Below, piece after piece: positions 17,300 through 25,212 of a DNA stretch of 35,249 bases. The notes under the pieces are model-generated. The model was not told the origin of the DNA, ran no database searches, and was given only the letters and a program-made list of their open reading frames with translations. This DNA is from Bacteroidota bacterium (GTDB lineage Bacteria; Bacteroidota; Bacteroidia; Cytophagales; Cyclobacteriaceae), in contig JAQCLE010000031.1 of assembly GCA_027592755.1 (NCBI GenBank), positions 1 through 35,249 of the forward strand. The letters run 5' to 3'. Every line of letters begins with the position of its first letter. Position 1 is the first letter of the stretch. A program made the position numbers and the translations under genes.

Positions 17300-18576
17300 C
17301 AACACAGTTCATCATAAATTTCTATTACCTCATCTGCTGCTTTATCCCAGGTTCTTTTACCAGCTTCAGCTTGAAGTTTGTAAGCATACTTTAATGTTTC
17401 AACAGGATTTTTGACTAAGGCCTCCACAGCATTTGCAAGCTTAAAGGTTTCCCAGCAATTGAATTTCTTAGCACTGGTCAACACTTCGCCAGCACCGGTT
17501 TGATTCGTCATAACTACGGGAACTCCAGAATGGGCCGCTTCAAGAGCCACCATGCCAAAGGGTTCAGCGCTGGAAGTAATAAGGAAAATATCTGTTTTCA
17601 AAAAAAGGGATCTTACTTTTTTCAGTGAAATAAAACCCGGGAATTCAAACTTCTTTGTCAGGTTGTGTTGATGAACTTTCTTTTTGATATCGTTCAGTAA
17701 ATAACCGTCGCCAGCCATTACAAATCTATAATCTGAATTTCTGTCGTTAAGTGTTTTGGCTATATCTATAAAAAAGCCCGGAGCTTTTTGTTTCGTAAAG
17801 CGACCGACAAAAGTGATGGTTGGTTTATCGGAAGGGAAACTTTTCTTGATCGCAGGTTGATCAAAGACTTCAGCGAATGAATTATGAACTACGGATATTT
17901 TCATAGCATCAACTTCATAGTGCTTTTGTAGAATGTTCTTTGTCAGATGGCTAACTGCAATTATATGAGAAGCCTTATGAAGGCAAAGACGTTCGAGATC
18001 ATAAACACCCTGACTAATTTGGGGTGATGATCTTTCAATTTCGGTTGAGTGAATATGAAGCACTACAGGCTTTCCAGATTGTTCACCAGCAGCTAAAGCT
18101 GCCGGAAAAGTCATCCAATCGTGTGCGTGGATAATGTCAAAATCCTGATGAGCAGATATTTCTGCTGCTACTATAGCGAACCTGGCCACTTCTTCCATTA
18201 AGTTTGACCCGTATCCACCTTTGAATTCATAGCCTTCATCAGTGAACTTGGTCTCAAGTTTAACGGTTCGTTTTTTAGTTCGCGAAATTTGGAAGCTCTC
18301 GGGTGAAATGTAGGGTAGAAGTTTGGAGCCAATTTCTATATAGGAAAGGTTAGCCCAATATTCTTCCTGTGAAACCTTCTCATAACGTAGTTTGGCATCA
18401 TTGGCGCTCAATATCTTCCATTGACCTGCTGCGGCTTTTTTCGGAGCATTTGGCATAACAAATTGGATTTTTAAGCCCTTCTTTGCCAACCCGGCCAATA
18501 ACCCATGCGTAGCGATACCCAGGCCCCCTGAAATTTCAGGAGGATATTCCCAGCCAAACATGAGTACTCTTTTCAT
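17299..18576 (-). CDS. GT4-family glycosyltransferase (glycogen synthase-like)
   Basis: A 425-residue GT-B glycosyltransferase. The N-terminus MKRVLMFGWEYPPEISGGLG carries the substrate loop shared by GT4 and GT5 enzymes. HAHDWMTF lies in the N-terminal domain, and VGRFTKQKAPGFFIDI opens the C-terminal domain. The retaining-enzyme E-x7-E motif is Glu338 and Glu346 (EPFGMVALE). Such enzymes transfer a sugar from a nucleotide sugar; the start of the protein recalls glycogen/starch synthases, but the rest fits GT4 better. The ATG overlaps the tpiA stop by 4 bases and the stop overlaps the next start by 1 base, a tight operon. The acceptor is unknown. Other glycogen genes are absent. Confidence 0.88.
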   Translation of the reverse strand: MKRVLMFGWEYPPEISGGLGIATHGLLAGLAKKGLKIQFVMPNAPKKAAAGQWKILSANDAKLRYEKVSQEEYWANLSYIEIGSKLLPYISPESFQISRTKKRTVKLETKFTDEGYEFKGGYGSNLMEEVARFAIVAAEISAHQDFDIIHAHDWMTFPAALAAGEQSGKPVVLHIHSTEIERSSPQISQGVYDLERLCLHKASHIIAVSHLTKNILQKHYEVDAMKISVVHNSFAEVFDQPAIKKSFPSDKPTITFVGRFTKQKAPGFFIDIAKTLNDRNSDYRFVMAGDGYLLNDIKKKVHQHNLTKKFEFPGFISLKKVRSLFLKTDIFLITSSAEPFGMVALEAAHSGVPVVMTNQTGAGEVLTSAKKFNCWETFKLANAVEALVKNPVETLKYAYKLQAEAGKRTWDKAADEVIEIYDELC

Positions 18577-19331
18577 ATAGCTTTTACAATATCAGCAAAA
18601 TCACGTGACTTCAAAGATGCACCACCTACTAAACCTCCGTCTACATCTGGTCGACTAAATAAATCTGCAGCATTATCCGGCTTCACACTGCCGCCGTAAA
18701 GAACTGAAGTGTCATTAGAAATATCACCGAATTTGGTGGCAAGATGTAAGCGCAATTCATGGTGCATCTCCTGCGCTTGATCCGACGATGCTGTTTTGCC
18801 GGTGCCAATGGCCCAAATTGGTTCATATGCAACCACAACTTTTTTAAAGTCCTCATCTGAAAGGTGAAATAATCCGTTACTAAGTTGATCCTTAACAAAT
18901 TTGATGTGGTTTCCGGATTCTCGTATGCCCAGGGGTTCACCACAACAAAAAATCGGTGTGAGGCCCTCGTCCAAAACTTTGGACACCTTTTGTGCAAGAA
19001 GCGCGTCATTTTCATTAAAAAACTCCCGTCTCTCGCTATGCCCAATAATAACATATGTAGCACCTGTTGACTTAATCATTGAAGTTGAAATTTCACCCGT
19101 ATAAGCGCCCGAGTCTTTTTCATGACAGTTTTGAGCTCCAACACCAACATTCGGTTGACCTTTTGCGAGGTTAACAACAACTCCAAGAAAAGGTGACGGA
19201 GGGCATAGCACCATTACTCCATTCCCCCGATACTCATCCTTAACCATATTTATTACTTCCGATGCCAATGTTTGCGCTTCTGTCAGCGACTTATTCATTT
19301 TCCAGTTACCTGCTACTATTTTTTGTCTCAT
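18573..19331 (-). CDS. tpiA: triosephosphate isomerase
   Basis: A 252-residue TIM barrel that interconverts dihydroxyacetone phosphate and glyceraldehyde 3-phosphate in glycolysis. All catalytic elements are present: Lys11 in GNWKMN, His98 in IIGHSERR, Glu170 in AYEPIWAIGTGKT (the flexible loop 6 follows), and the phosphate-binding YGGSVKP and GLVGGASL segments. It is the first gene of a three-gene overlapping run with the glycosyltransferase and the small HolD-like gene, and is divergent from the nitrilase gene. Confidence 0.98.
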   Translation of the reverse strand: MRQKIVAGNWKMNKSLTEAQTLASEVINMVKDEYRGNGVMVLCPPSPFLGVVVNLAKGQPNVGVGAQNCHEKDSGAYTGEISTSMIKSTGATYVIIGHSERREFFNENDALLAQKVSKVLDEGLTPIFCCGEPLGIRESGNHIKFVKDQLSNGLFHLSDEDFKKVVVAYEPIWAIGTGKTASSDQAQEMHHELRLHLATKFGDISNDTSVLYGGSVKPDNAADLFSRPDVDGGLVGGASLKSRDFADIVKAI

Positions 19332-19379
19332 GTTTTAAAATGTTAAGATTTGCAAATCAATGGAATAATATATAAAAAC

Positions 19380-20180
19380 ATGAGTAATATTTCCGATTTA
19401 AAAGTTACCCTTGTTCAAAGCCCCCTTCATTGGGAGGATATCGGTGCCAATCTTGCAATGTTCGAAGAAAAAATCTGGCAAATCGGACAACCTACTGATT
19501 TGATCGTCCTCCCCGAAATGTTCTCGACTGGATTTTCAATGAACGCCACAAAGCTGGCAGAACAAATGGGTTTGAGAACATTCAAATGGATGAAGCAGAT
19601 GTCCGCACAATCAGAAGCAACCTTGTTTGGGAGTTTCATTGCAAGCGAAAGAGGTAAGTATTTCAATCGGGCAATTGCCATGAATCCGGACGGAAGTTAT
19701 GATCAGTATGACAAGCGACACCCTTTCAGTCTCGGTAGGGAGCATGAATTGTATGCCGCAGGAAAAAAGAAGGTAATTTTTGAGTTAAAAGGCTGGAAGA
19801 TTTGTCCTCTGATTTGCTATGATTTACGTTTTCCTGTATGGTCAAGAAACAGATTTATCGAGGGACATCTTGAATATGATATTCTCGTTTGCATAGCCAG
19901 CTGGCCAAAACCAAGAATAAGCGCCTGGGACACCCTTCTCAAGGCACGGGCAATCGAGAACTTATCCTATGCCATTGGCGTTAACCGTATTGGCGTTGAC
20001 GGCAATGAGCTCAACCACGTAGGACATTCAGCTATATATGACTACCTCGGAGATACAGTATGTGATCTTGAAGATCAGGAAATCATGCAAACCTCCTCTT
20101 TGAATTACACTGAATTGAAAGAATTCAGAGAAAAACTTCCTTTTCATCTGGATGCCGATCATTTTGAAATTAAAACCTGA
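19380..20180 (+). CDS. nitrilase-superfamily omega-amidase-like hydrolase
   Basis: A 266-residue carbon-nitrogen hydrolase. The Glu-Lys-Cys triad is intact: Glu46 in VLPEMFSTGF, Lys112 in YDKRHPFS and Cys146 in CPLICYDLRFPVW. The sequence around the triad matches the YafV/omega-amidase branch, which hydrolyses alpha-keto-glutaramate and alpha-keto-succinamate in metabolite repair. I chose ATG 19380; the frame extends to a TTG at 19350, but those extra ten residues are not family-like. It is a single gene, divergent from tpiA and followed 48 bases later by the exported haloperoxidase-like gene. Family assignment is strong, the omega-amidase substrate is probable. Confidence 0.9.
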   Translation: MSNISDLKVTLVQSPLHWEDIGANLAMFEEKIWQIGQPTDLIVLPEMFSTGFSMNATKLAEQMGLRTFKWMKQMSAQSEATLFGSFIASERGKYFNRAIAMNPDGSYDQYDKRHPFSLGREHELYAAGKKKVIFELKGWKICPLICYDLRFPVWSRNRFIEGHLEYDILVCIASWPKPRISAWDTLLKARAIENLSYAIGVNRIGVDGNELNHVGHSAIYDYLGDTVCDLEDQEIMQTSSLNYTELKEFREKLPFHLDADHFEIKT

Positions 20181-20228
20181 TGGAGATCATTCCTTATCAG
20201 TTGCCTAAAAGACCTTAATTTGTAGGAT

Positions 20229-22472
20229 ATGAAATTTAGTAATCCAAAATTTTCTGTTAGAGTCTCAAGTATAATCACCCTCTTCTTCTCAATAATGCTG
20301 TCTGGTCATTTTGCTGTGGGACAACATTCTGTTGCACGGGAGTGGAATGAAGTTTTATTGGATGCCATACGAAAGGACTTTGCCAGACCGACTGTTCATG
20401 CACGAAATCTTTTTCACATTTCCGTTGCTATGTACGATGCCTGGGCAGCATATGATCAGGTAGCAGACCCATTTTTATTAGGCAATACGGTTGGTGACTA
20501 CAACTGTGAATTTGATGGTGTTGACGCACCAAATGATATCCAGACAGCAAGAGAAGAAGCAATCAGTTATGCAGCCTTTCGCCTACTTAAGTATAGGTTT
20601 GAAAAATCCCCTGGTAAAAATGAAACTTATGATCAGATAGACAATTTGTTTACCCAGTTGGGATATGATGACACATTTACCTCAATAGATTATTCCACGG
20701 GCGAACCTGCTGCCTTAGGAAACTATATAGCCAAATGCATTATTGATTTTGGGCTTCAGGACAATTCCAATGAGGTCAATGGCTATGCTAATAAATACTA
20801 TACTTCCGTAAACGAACCACTCATTCTAAGTTTACCCGGTAATGAAAGTATGACTGATCCCAATCGCTGGCAACCACTCGCTTTTGACGTTTTCATAGAT
20901 CAGTCCGGCAATCAAATACCGGGCAACATACCCGATTTTTTGGGCCCGGAATGGGGCAGTGTGACACCATTTTCCCTTTCGGAGGAAGATTTGACTGTTT
21001 ATTCCCGTGATGACGATGAATATTGGGTGTATCACGACCCGGGCCCTCCCCCCTACCTTATTCCAGGTGATGAGACAGCGCTCACGGAAGAATATAAGTG
21101 GAACTTCGAACTGGTTTCCATTTGGTCATCGCAACTGGATCAAGACGATGGAGTACTATGGGATATCTCACCCGCCAATATTGGCAATATCCAGTCATAC
21201 CCGGAAACCATTCAGGACTATCCAAATTTTTATAATTTACTTGAGGGCGGCGATACCAGTATCGGCTATGACCTGAACCCTCGAACAGGATTGCCATATG
21301 AACCCCAAATGGTTCCAAGAGCTGATTACGCAAGGGTTTTGGCAGAGTTTTGGGCCGATGGCCCAGCTTCTGAGACGCCCCCGGGGCACTGGTTTACAAT
21401 TATCAATTATATCAATGACCATCCCGATGTAGTAAAAAAATTTAGAGGTGAAGGTGAGATTTTGGATGACATTGAATGGGACGTGAAGGGCTACCTTCTT
21501 CTTGGTGGTGCCATGCACGATGTAGCAATTGCATCTTGGGGCATTAAGGGATGGTATGATTACTTAAGGCCAATTAGTGCTATTCGATATATGGCTGAAC
21601 AGGGTCAATCCAGCGATCCTACTAAAATGAGTTATTCTGAAAGCGGGATTAACCTGCATGAAGGATACATCGAACTTGTTACTGCAGGTGACCCGGTTGA
21701 AGGCACTGATGGAATCAACATAGGTAAAATTAAATTGAAGGCCTGGAAAGGACATGATTATATCGTGAATCCGGATGTTGACCAGGCTCACATGGATTGG
21801 ATTTTGGCGGATAATTGGTGGCCTTACCAAAGGCCCACATTTGTGACGCCTCCATTTGCCGGATACATCTCAGGGCATTCGACCTATTCTAGAGCGGCAG
21901 CTGAGGTGCTAACGTTGATGACAGGTGATGAATATTTCCCCGGTGGTATGGGAGTATTTGATGCTCCTAAGAATGAGTTTCTCGTGTTTGAAGAAGGACC
22001 AAGTGTAGATATTGAATTACAATGGGCAAAATATCGGGATGCCTCTGACCAATGTAGCCTTTCAAGAATTTGGGGAGGAATTCATCCTCCAGCTGATGAC
22101 ATACCCGGTAGGAAAATCGGAGCGGTGATAGGTGTTGAAGCTTTCGAATTTGCTGAGAAATATTTCAATGGTGTGATTACTGGGATAGGGGATGACATCA
22201 GAAATAACAGCTCACACGAAATGAAAGCCTATCCTAACCCTCTGGGTAGTGGAGATTTTATAACGGTTGAACTAGCCAAACCCGGCCCAAAAGTGCTTCT
22301 GGAAATTTATGACTTAAATGGTCAAAATATTTTCCAAAAGACTTTTGACAAATTTGAAACTGAACTACGTGTGAAGATTGATGCAGGCCATTTAAAGCCC
22401 GGAATCTACCTGATAAAAGCTACTGGTACTCAGTATGAATTAACACAAAAGGTAATCATCAAAAATAATTAA
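20229..22472 (+). CDS. secreted vanadium haloperoxidase/PAP2-type protein with T9SS sorting domain
   Basis: A 747-residue exported protein. A signal peptide ends near VGQ (residue 32). The central domain is of the vanadium-dependent haloperoxidase/PAP2 type: an N-terminal all-helical part (HARNLFHISVAMYDAWAAYD), then the oxyanion site ISGHST near residue 547, and SRIWGGIHPPADD near 610-620 with Arg, Gly-His and Asp. The C-terminal 80 residues, from about 665 (KAYPNPLGSGDFITVEL to the final KVIIKNN), are a type A T9SS sorting domain. The protein should therefore be exported through the outer membrane by the system that PorX regulates. Whether it uses vanadate to oxidise halides or acts as a phosphatase cannot be told. 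Confidence 0.9.
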   Translation: MKFSNPKFSVRVSSIITLFFSIMLSGHFAVGQHSVAREWNEVLLDAIRKDFARPTVHARNLFHISVAMYDAWAAYDQVADPFLLGNTVGDYNCEFDGVDAPNDIQTAREEAISYAAFRLLKYRFEKSPGKNETYDQIDNLFTQLGYDDTFTSIDYSTGEPAALGNYIAKCIIDFGLQDNSNEVNGYANKYYTSVNEPLILSLPGNESMTDPNRWQPLAFDVFIDQSGNQIPGNIPDFLGPEWGSVTPFSLSEEDLTVYSRDDDEYWVYHDPGPPPYLIPGDETALTEEYKWNFELVSIWSSQLDQDDGVLWDISPANIGNIQSYPETIQDYPNFYNLLEGGDTSIGYDLNPRTGLPYEPQMVPRADYARVLAEFWADGPASETPPGHWFTIINYINDHPDVVKKFRGEGEILDDIEWDVKGYLLLGGAMHDVAIASWGIKGWYDYLRPISAIRYMAEQGQSSDPTKMSYSESGINLHEGYIELVTAGDPVEGTDGINIGKIKLKAWKGHDYIVNPDVDQAHMDWILADNWWPYQRPTFVTPPFAGYISGHSTYSRAAAEVLTLMTGDEYFPGGMGVFDAPKNEFLVFEEGPSVDIELQWAKYRDASDQCSLSRIWGGIHPPADDIPGRKIGAVIGVEAFEFAEKYFNGVITGIGDDIRNNSSHEMKAYPNPLGSGDFITVELAKPGPKVLLEIYDLNGQNIFQKTFDKFETELRVKIDAGHLKPGIYLIKATGTQYELTQKVIIKNN

Positions 22473-22595
22473 GATGGAAGCGACTTAAAATCCCGTCGGC
22501 TGGTTCAAAATTCCTGTTACTGATATGGCTACATGGGGCTTTTATGGATTCTGAAGGTAATCGGGTTGCCATTCATTCAAGGGCTTAGATGTAAG

Positions 22596-22619
22596 GTCAC
22601 TAAGCTGGAGCTTAGTGAC
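22596..22619. terminator. perfect hairpin between convergent genes
   Basis: GTCACTAAGCT and AGCTTAGTGAC form an 11-base perfect inverted repeat, practically a 10-base-pair stem with a TGGA loop. It lies between the 3' ends of the haloperoxidase-like gene and the DUF4105 gene and includes the last base of the DUF4105 stop codon. Placement suggests a bidirectional terminator, but no T-tract follows on either strand. Confidence 0.45.
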
Positions 22620-23785
22620 TACTTCAGAGATCTGTAAATAATTATACTTCGCATAAGTAAAAGCAGCGCAAAGGGAATAAGACTGTCATGAAGATTTTGA
22701 GGCCAGAATCCCCAGAGAACAATTAGTATCCCCAATAGCATTGAGTTTGCAAGGAAATATGGTTTTAAAAATTTTGGCTTAACGTATTTCGAAAGCAAAA
22801 GAGCAATTGGCAGGTGAACCGGTAAAGCCCAAAGCAGATTAAAATTGTATTGAGAGATGTGCTGCGTAAAAACCCATAGAAACAACAGGAGACAGCCAAT
22901 TAAACCAGCAGTCGAAAACAAGAGTAAATCAACCCAATTGGTGCGCTTATTTGCTTTGAGATCTTTAAAAGAAATGAATCCAAAAACAAAAAAGACTAGT
23001 ATAAATACGATCGTAGGCGTAACGCTGGTCTCTTTAAAAACCTCTGGTACCGCCTGGTAGGTGACAACGGTTTCTCTGATCAGAGGTTTTGTGCCATTTG
23101 AGGTTTTGATAACCGCCTTGTCAAAGGCTCTTTCAATATAATCAGGAAGGTACATGTAATGATATCCCGTAGCTACTTTGTCAATCCCCAGACCGAGGCA
23201 AAGATCAATTCCAAAATCACCCCAGGGCTGATAGCCGAGATACAAGTCCATCAAGTCACGAAAGGATAGTTCCTCCTCCACAAATGAATAGTCATAAACC
23301 ACTCGGTTTTGCAAAACAGTATCCAAGACATCCCTGATCTTCGTGGCACAGTTATCATAGATATAGTTGTAATAGTAGAATTGATTTTCGGGCTGGGCAT
23401 TCCATTGCAGATAGTCGAACAGGTTTTGCCTTTCAGCTGAATCAAGATTTAAGACTTGTTCGATAATTGTTCGGTTTTCCTGGATATAAGCATCCCTGAA
23501 CCGATTGTAAGAATGTTGCCCTAACCGATAATAAAGTTTTCCCAATGCAAAATTCAAATAGAAGTTGGGTTGATTGAAATCGAAGACTCCGTAATTGTAA
23601 ATCAGATCAAAGCCATTGGCTTCATCGGCTACCCGTATTGCACTGTGCCCGAAAGCAGTAAAAACTTCACTCTGATCAGGCCCCAAAGTCAGGACGCTGA
23701 TTTCAGCATCTTTAGACAGAGTTTGAGCCTGTCCAATGAGGGGAAGTATCAAAAGGAAGAAGAAGCATTTTTTATGGAAGCGCAT
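22619..23785 (-). CDS. DUF4105 / Lnb-type lipoprotein N-acyltransferase candidate
   Basis: A 388-residue protein with a signal peptide or N-terminal anchor (residues 1-20), a soluble periplasmic DUF4105 domain (about 25-230) and five C-terminal membrane segments (about 250-385). The domain has the Cys-His pair typical of the family: His47 in TAFGHSAIRV and Cys146 in YDNCATKIRD. DUF4105 is now linked to Lnb, the lipoprotein N-acyltransferase that Bacteroides uses in place of Lnt, and the soluble-plus-five-helix plan matches it. The gene ends the lpxC/fabZ-lpxA-ABC operon, 24 bases after the ABC ATPase gene, which supports an envelope acylation role. Family membership is firm; Lnb function is inference. 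Confidence 0.85.
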   Translation of the reverse strand: MRFHKKCFFFLLILPLIGQAQTLSKDAEISVLTLGPDQSEVFTAFGHSAIRVADEANGFDLIYNYGVFDFNQPNFYLNFALGKLYYRLGQHSYNRFRDAYIQENRTIIEQVLNLDSAERQNLFDYLQWNAQPENQFYYYNYIYDNCATKIRDVLDTVLQNRVVYDYSFVEEELSFRDLMDLYLGYQPWGDFGIDLCLGLGIDKVATGYHYMYLPDYIERAFDKAVIKTSNGTKPLIRETVVTYQAVPEVFKETSVTPTIVFILVFFVFGFISFKDLKANKRTNWVDLLLFSTAGLIGCLLLFLWVFTQHISQYNFNLLWALPVHLPIALLLSKYVKPKFLKPYFLANSMLLGILIVLWGFWPQNLHDSLIPFALLLLMRSIIIYRSLK

Positions 23786-23809
23786 TTAGGTTGGGTTTTA
23801 AATACTAAT

Positions 23810-24430
23810 TCACTTCCAGTCAGAAAGATTTATCGTATGGTCACAAAATTGATACTCTCTTTCAAGGTTTGAGCATACAATCACCAGCCTGTTTTTGCAA
23901 AACTTATCAATTTGAGAGAGGTACCAATCAACCCCGGCGCTGTCAAGGTTAGTTGTTGGTTCATCCAAAATTAAAAGAGTGCTTTTCGAAAAAAAGGCAA
24001 GGCCAAGTTTCAGTCGTTGCTTCATTCCAGAGGAAAAGTTCTTCACCTGTTTTTTGGAGACACCATCAAGATTCATCATTTCTTTAAGGTTATTGATGTC
24101 CAGCCCTTCTAGCGGTTCTTTGAATTTGAAATGAAACTTTAGCATTTCGTCAAGTGTAAATTCCTCTATGAGCTCCATATAAGGGGACGCAAACGTTAGC
24201 TGTCTAAAAACCTCATCAACGGGTATTTCCTGATCATCTTTATAATAACTGATCCTCCCGGATGATGGGGTAAAATAACCAGTAATAGTTTGCGCAAGGG
24301 TTGATTTACCGCTGCCGTTTGGGCCAGTAAAAGCATAACTCTGACCACTGTCAAAGGAATAGTTTAGTCCTTTGAAGACCCATTCATAGATGAATTTTTT
24401 GCTAAGATCAGAACATTCAATTTTCAGCAT
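23810..24430 (-). CDS. ABC transporter ATP-binding protein with unusual Q- and H-loops
   Basis: A 206-residue ABC ATPase. Walker A GPNGSGKST is at 36-44, the signature FSSGMKQ at 132-138 and Walker B LLILDEP at 152-158, all normal. The Q-loop glutamine is not found (FASPYMEL at 80-87), and the H-loop reads VCSNLE with Asn188 where the switch His is expected. The gene sits 2 bases after lpxA and 24 before the DUF4105 gene. No permease gene is in the operon, so it either pairs with a membrane protein encoded elsewhere or acts in a non-transport role. A lipid or lipopolysaccharide-related role is suggested only by location. Confidence 0.88.
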   Translation of the reverse strand: MLKIECSDLSKKFIYEWVFKGLNYSFDSGQSYAFTGPNGSGKSTLAQTITGYFTPSSGRISYYKDDQEIPVDEVFRQLTFASPYMELIEEFTLDEMLKFHFKFKEPLEGLDINNLKEMMNLDGVSKKQVKNFSSGMKQRLKLGLAFFSKSTLLILDEPTTNLDSAGVDWYLSQIDKFCKNRLVIVCSNLEREYQFCDHTINLSDWK

Positions 24431-24432
24431 CT

Positions 24433-25212
24433 TCAGGATTGATAACCTTTCATGATTCCCCGGTCTGAATTTCTAATGAAATTCATAATGATATCTTTTT
24501 CGGGGGAGTTGGGGAGTTTAATATTGATCATATCGATGGCTATTGAATTGTTCCAGCCCCTCAAATATAAGTAGCGATATATTTCCTGAATCTCATTGAT
24601 CTGGTCATTTGAAAAATCACGGCGCCGTAAACCAATCGAATTGATGCCACAAAATGAAAGTGGCTCCCTTCCCGCCAGGGTATATGGTGGCACATCCTTT
24701 CGAACCAGAGATCCTCCAGAAATCATCGCATGGCATCCCACTTTCGCGAATTGATGAACGGCCGAAAGCCCTCCGACTATAGCAAAATCGCCAATGGTAA
24801 CATGCCCGGCCAACTGAACTGAATTCGCCAAAATGCAGTGATTCCCAATAAGGCAGTCATGAGCGATGTGAGCATAAGCCATAATCAGGCAATTAAACCC
24901 AATGGAAGTACGGTTGGAAGCTGCAGTTCCGCGGCTGATGGTTACGCATTCCCTAATGACAGTATTATCACCAATTTCAACTACTGATTCTTCCCCTTTA
25001 AATTTTAAATCTTGCGGTATTCCACTAACTACAGAACCAGAATGGATGCGCACATTTTTCCCTATCCTGGCTCCTTCATTGATGACTACGTTGGACCCTA
25101 TCCAACAGCCTTCATCAATCGACACGTTTTTGCTTATTGTTGCAAATGGCTCAACCACAACATTGGTAGCAATTTTTGCCTCGGGATGTATGAAGGCAAG
25201 GGGTTGGTTCAT
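24433..25212 (-). CDS. lpxA: UDP-N-acetylglucosamine acyltransferase
   Basis: A 259-residue left-handed beta-helix enzyme that adds the 3-hydroxyacyl chain to UDP-GlcNAc, the first step of lipid A synthesis. Hexapeptide repeats run from about residue 8 to 185, and the catalytic His is His118 in AHIAHDCLIGNH. The C-terminal helical domain completes the family length. The start overlaps the end of lpxC/fabZ as ATGA. Cytoplasmic homotrimer by family knowledge. Followed immediately by the ABC ATPase gene. Confidence 0.97.
   Translation of the reverse strand: MNQPLAFIHPEAKIATNVVVEPFATISKNVSIDEGCWIGSNVVINEGARIGKNVRIHSGSVVSGIPQDLKFKGEESVVEIGDNTVIRECVTISRGTAASNRTSIGFNCLIMAYAHIAHDCLIGNHCILANSVQLAGHVTIGDFAIVGGLSAVHQFAKVGCHAMISGGSLVRKDVPPYTLAGREPLSFCGINSIGLRRRDFSNDQINEIQEIYRYLYLRGWNNSIAIDMINIKLPNSPEKDIIMNFIRNSDRGIMKGYQS

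Noticed and set aside
17299..18576. Glycogen synthase (glgA) annotation for the glycosyltransferase.
   Set aside because: The N-terminal loop is similar, but the length and the C-terminal E-x7-E region fit GT4 better, and no other glycogen gene is present.
24685..24705. TGGCAC sequence resembling a sigma-54 -24 element.
   Set aside because: It lacks the TTGC -12 element at the right spacing and lies inside lpxA.
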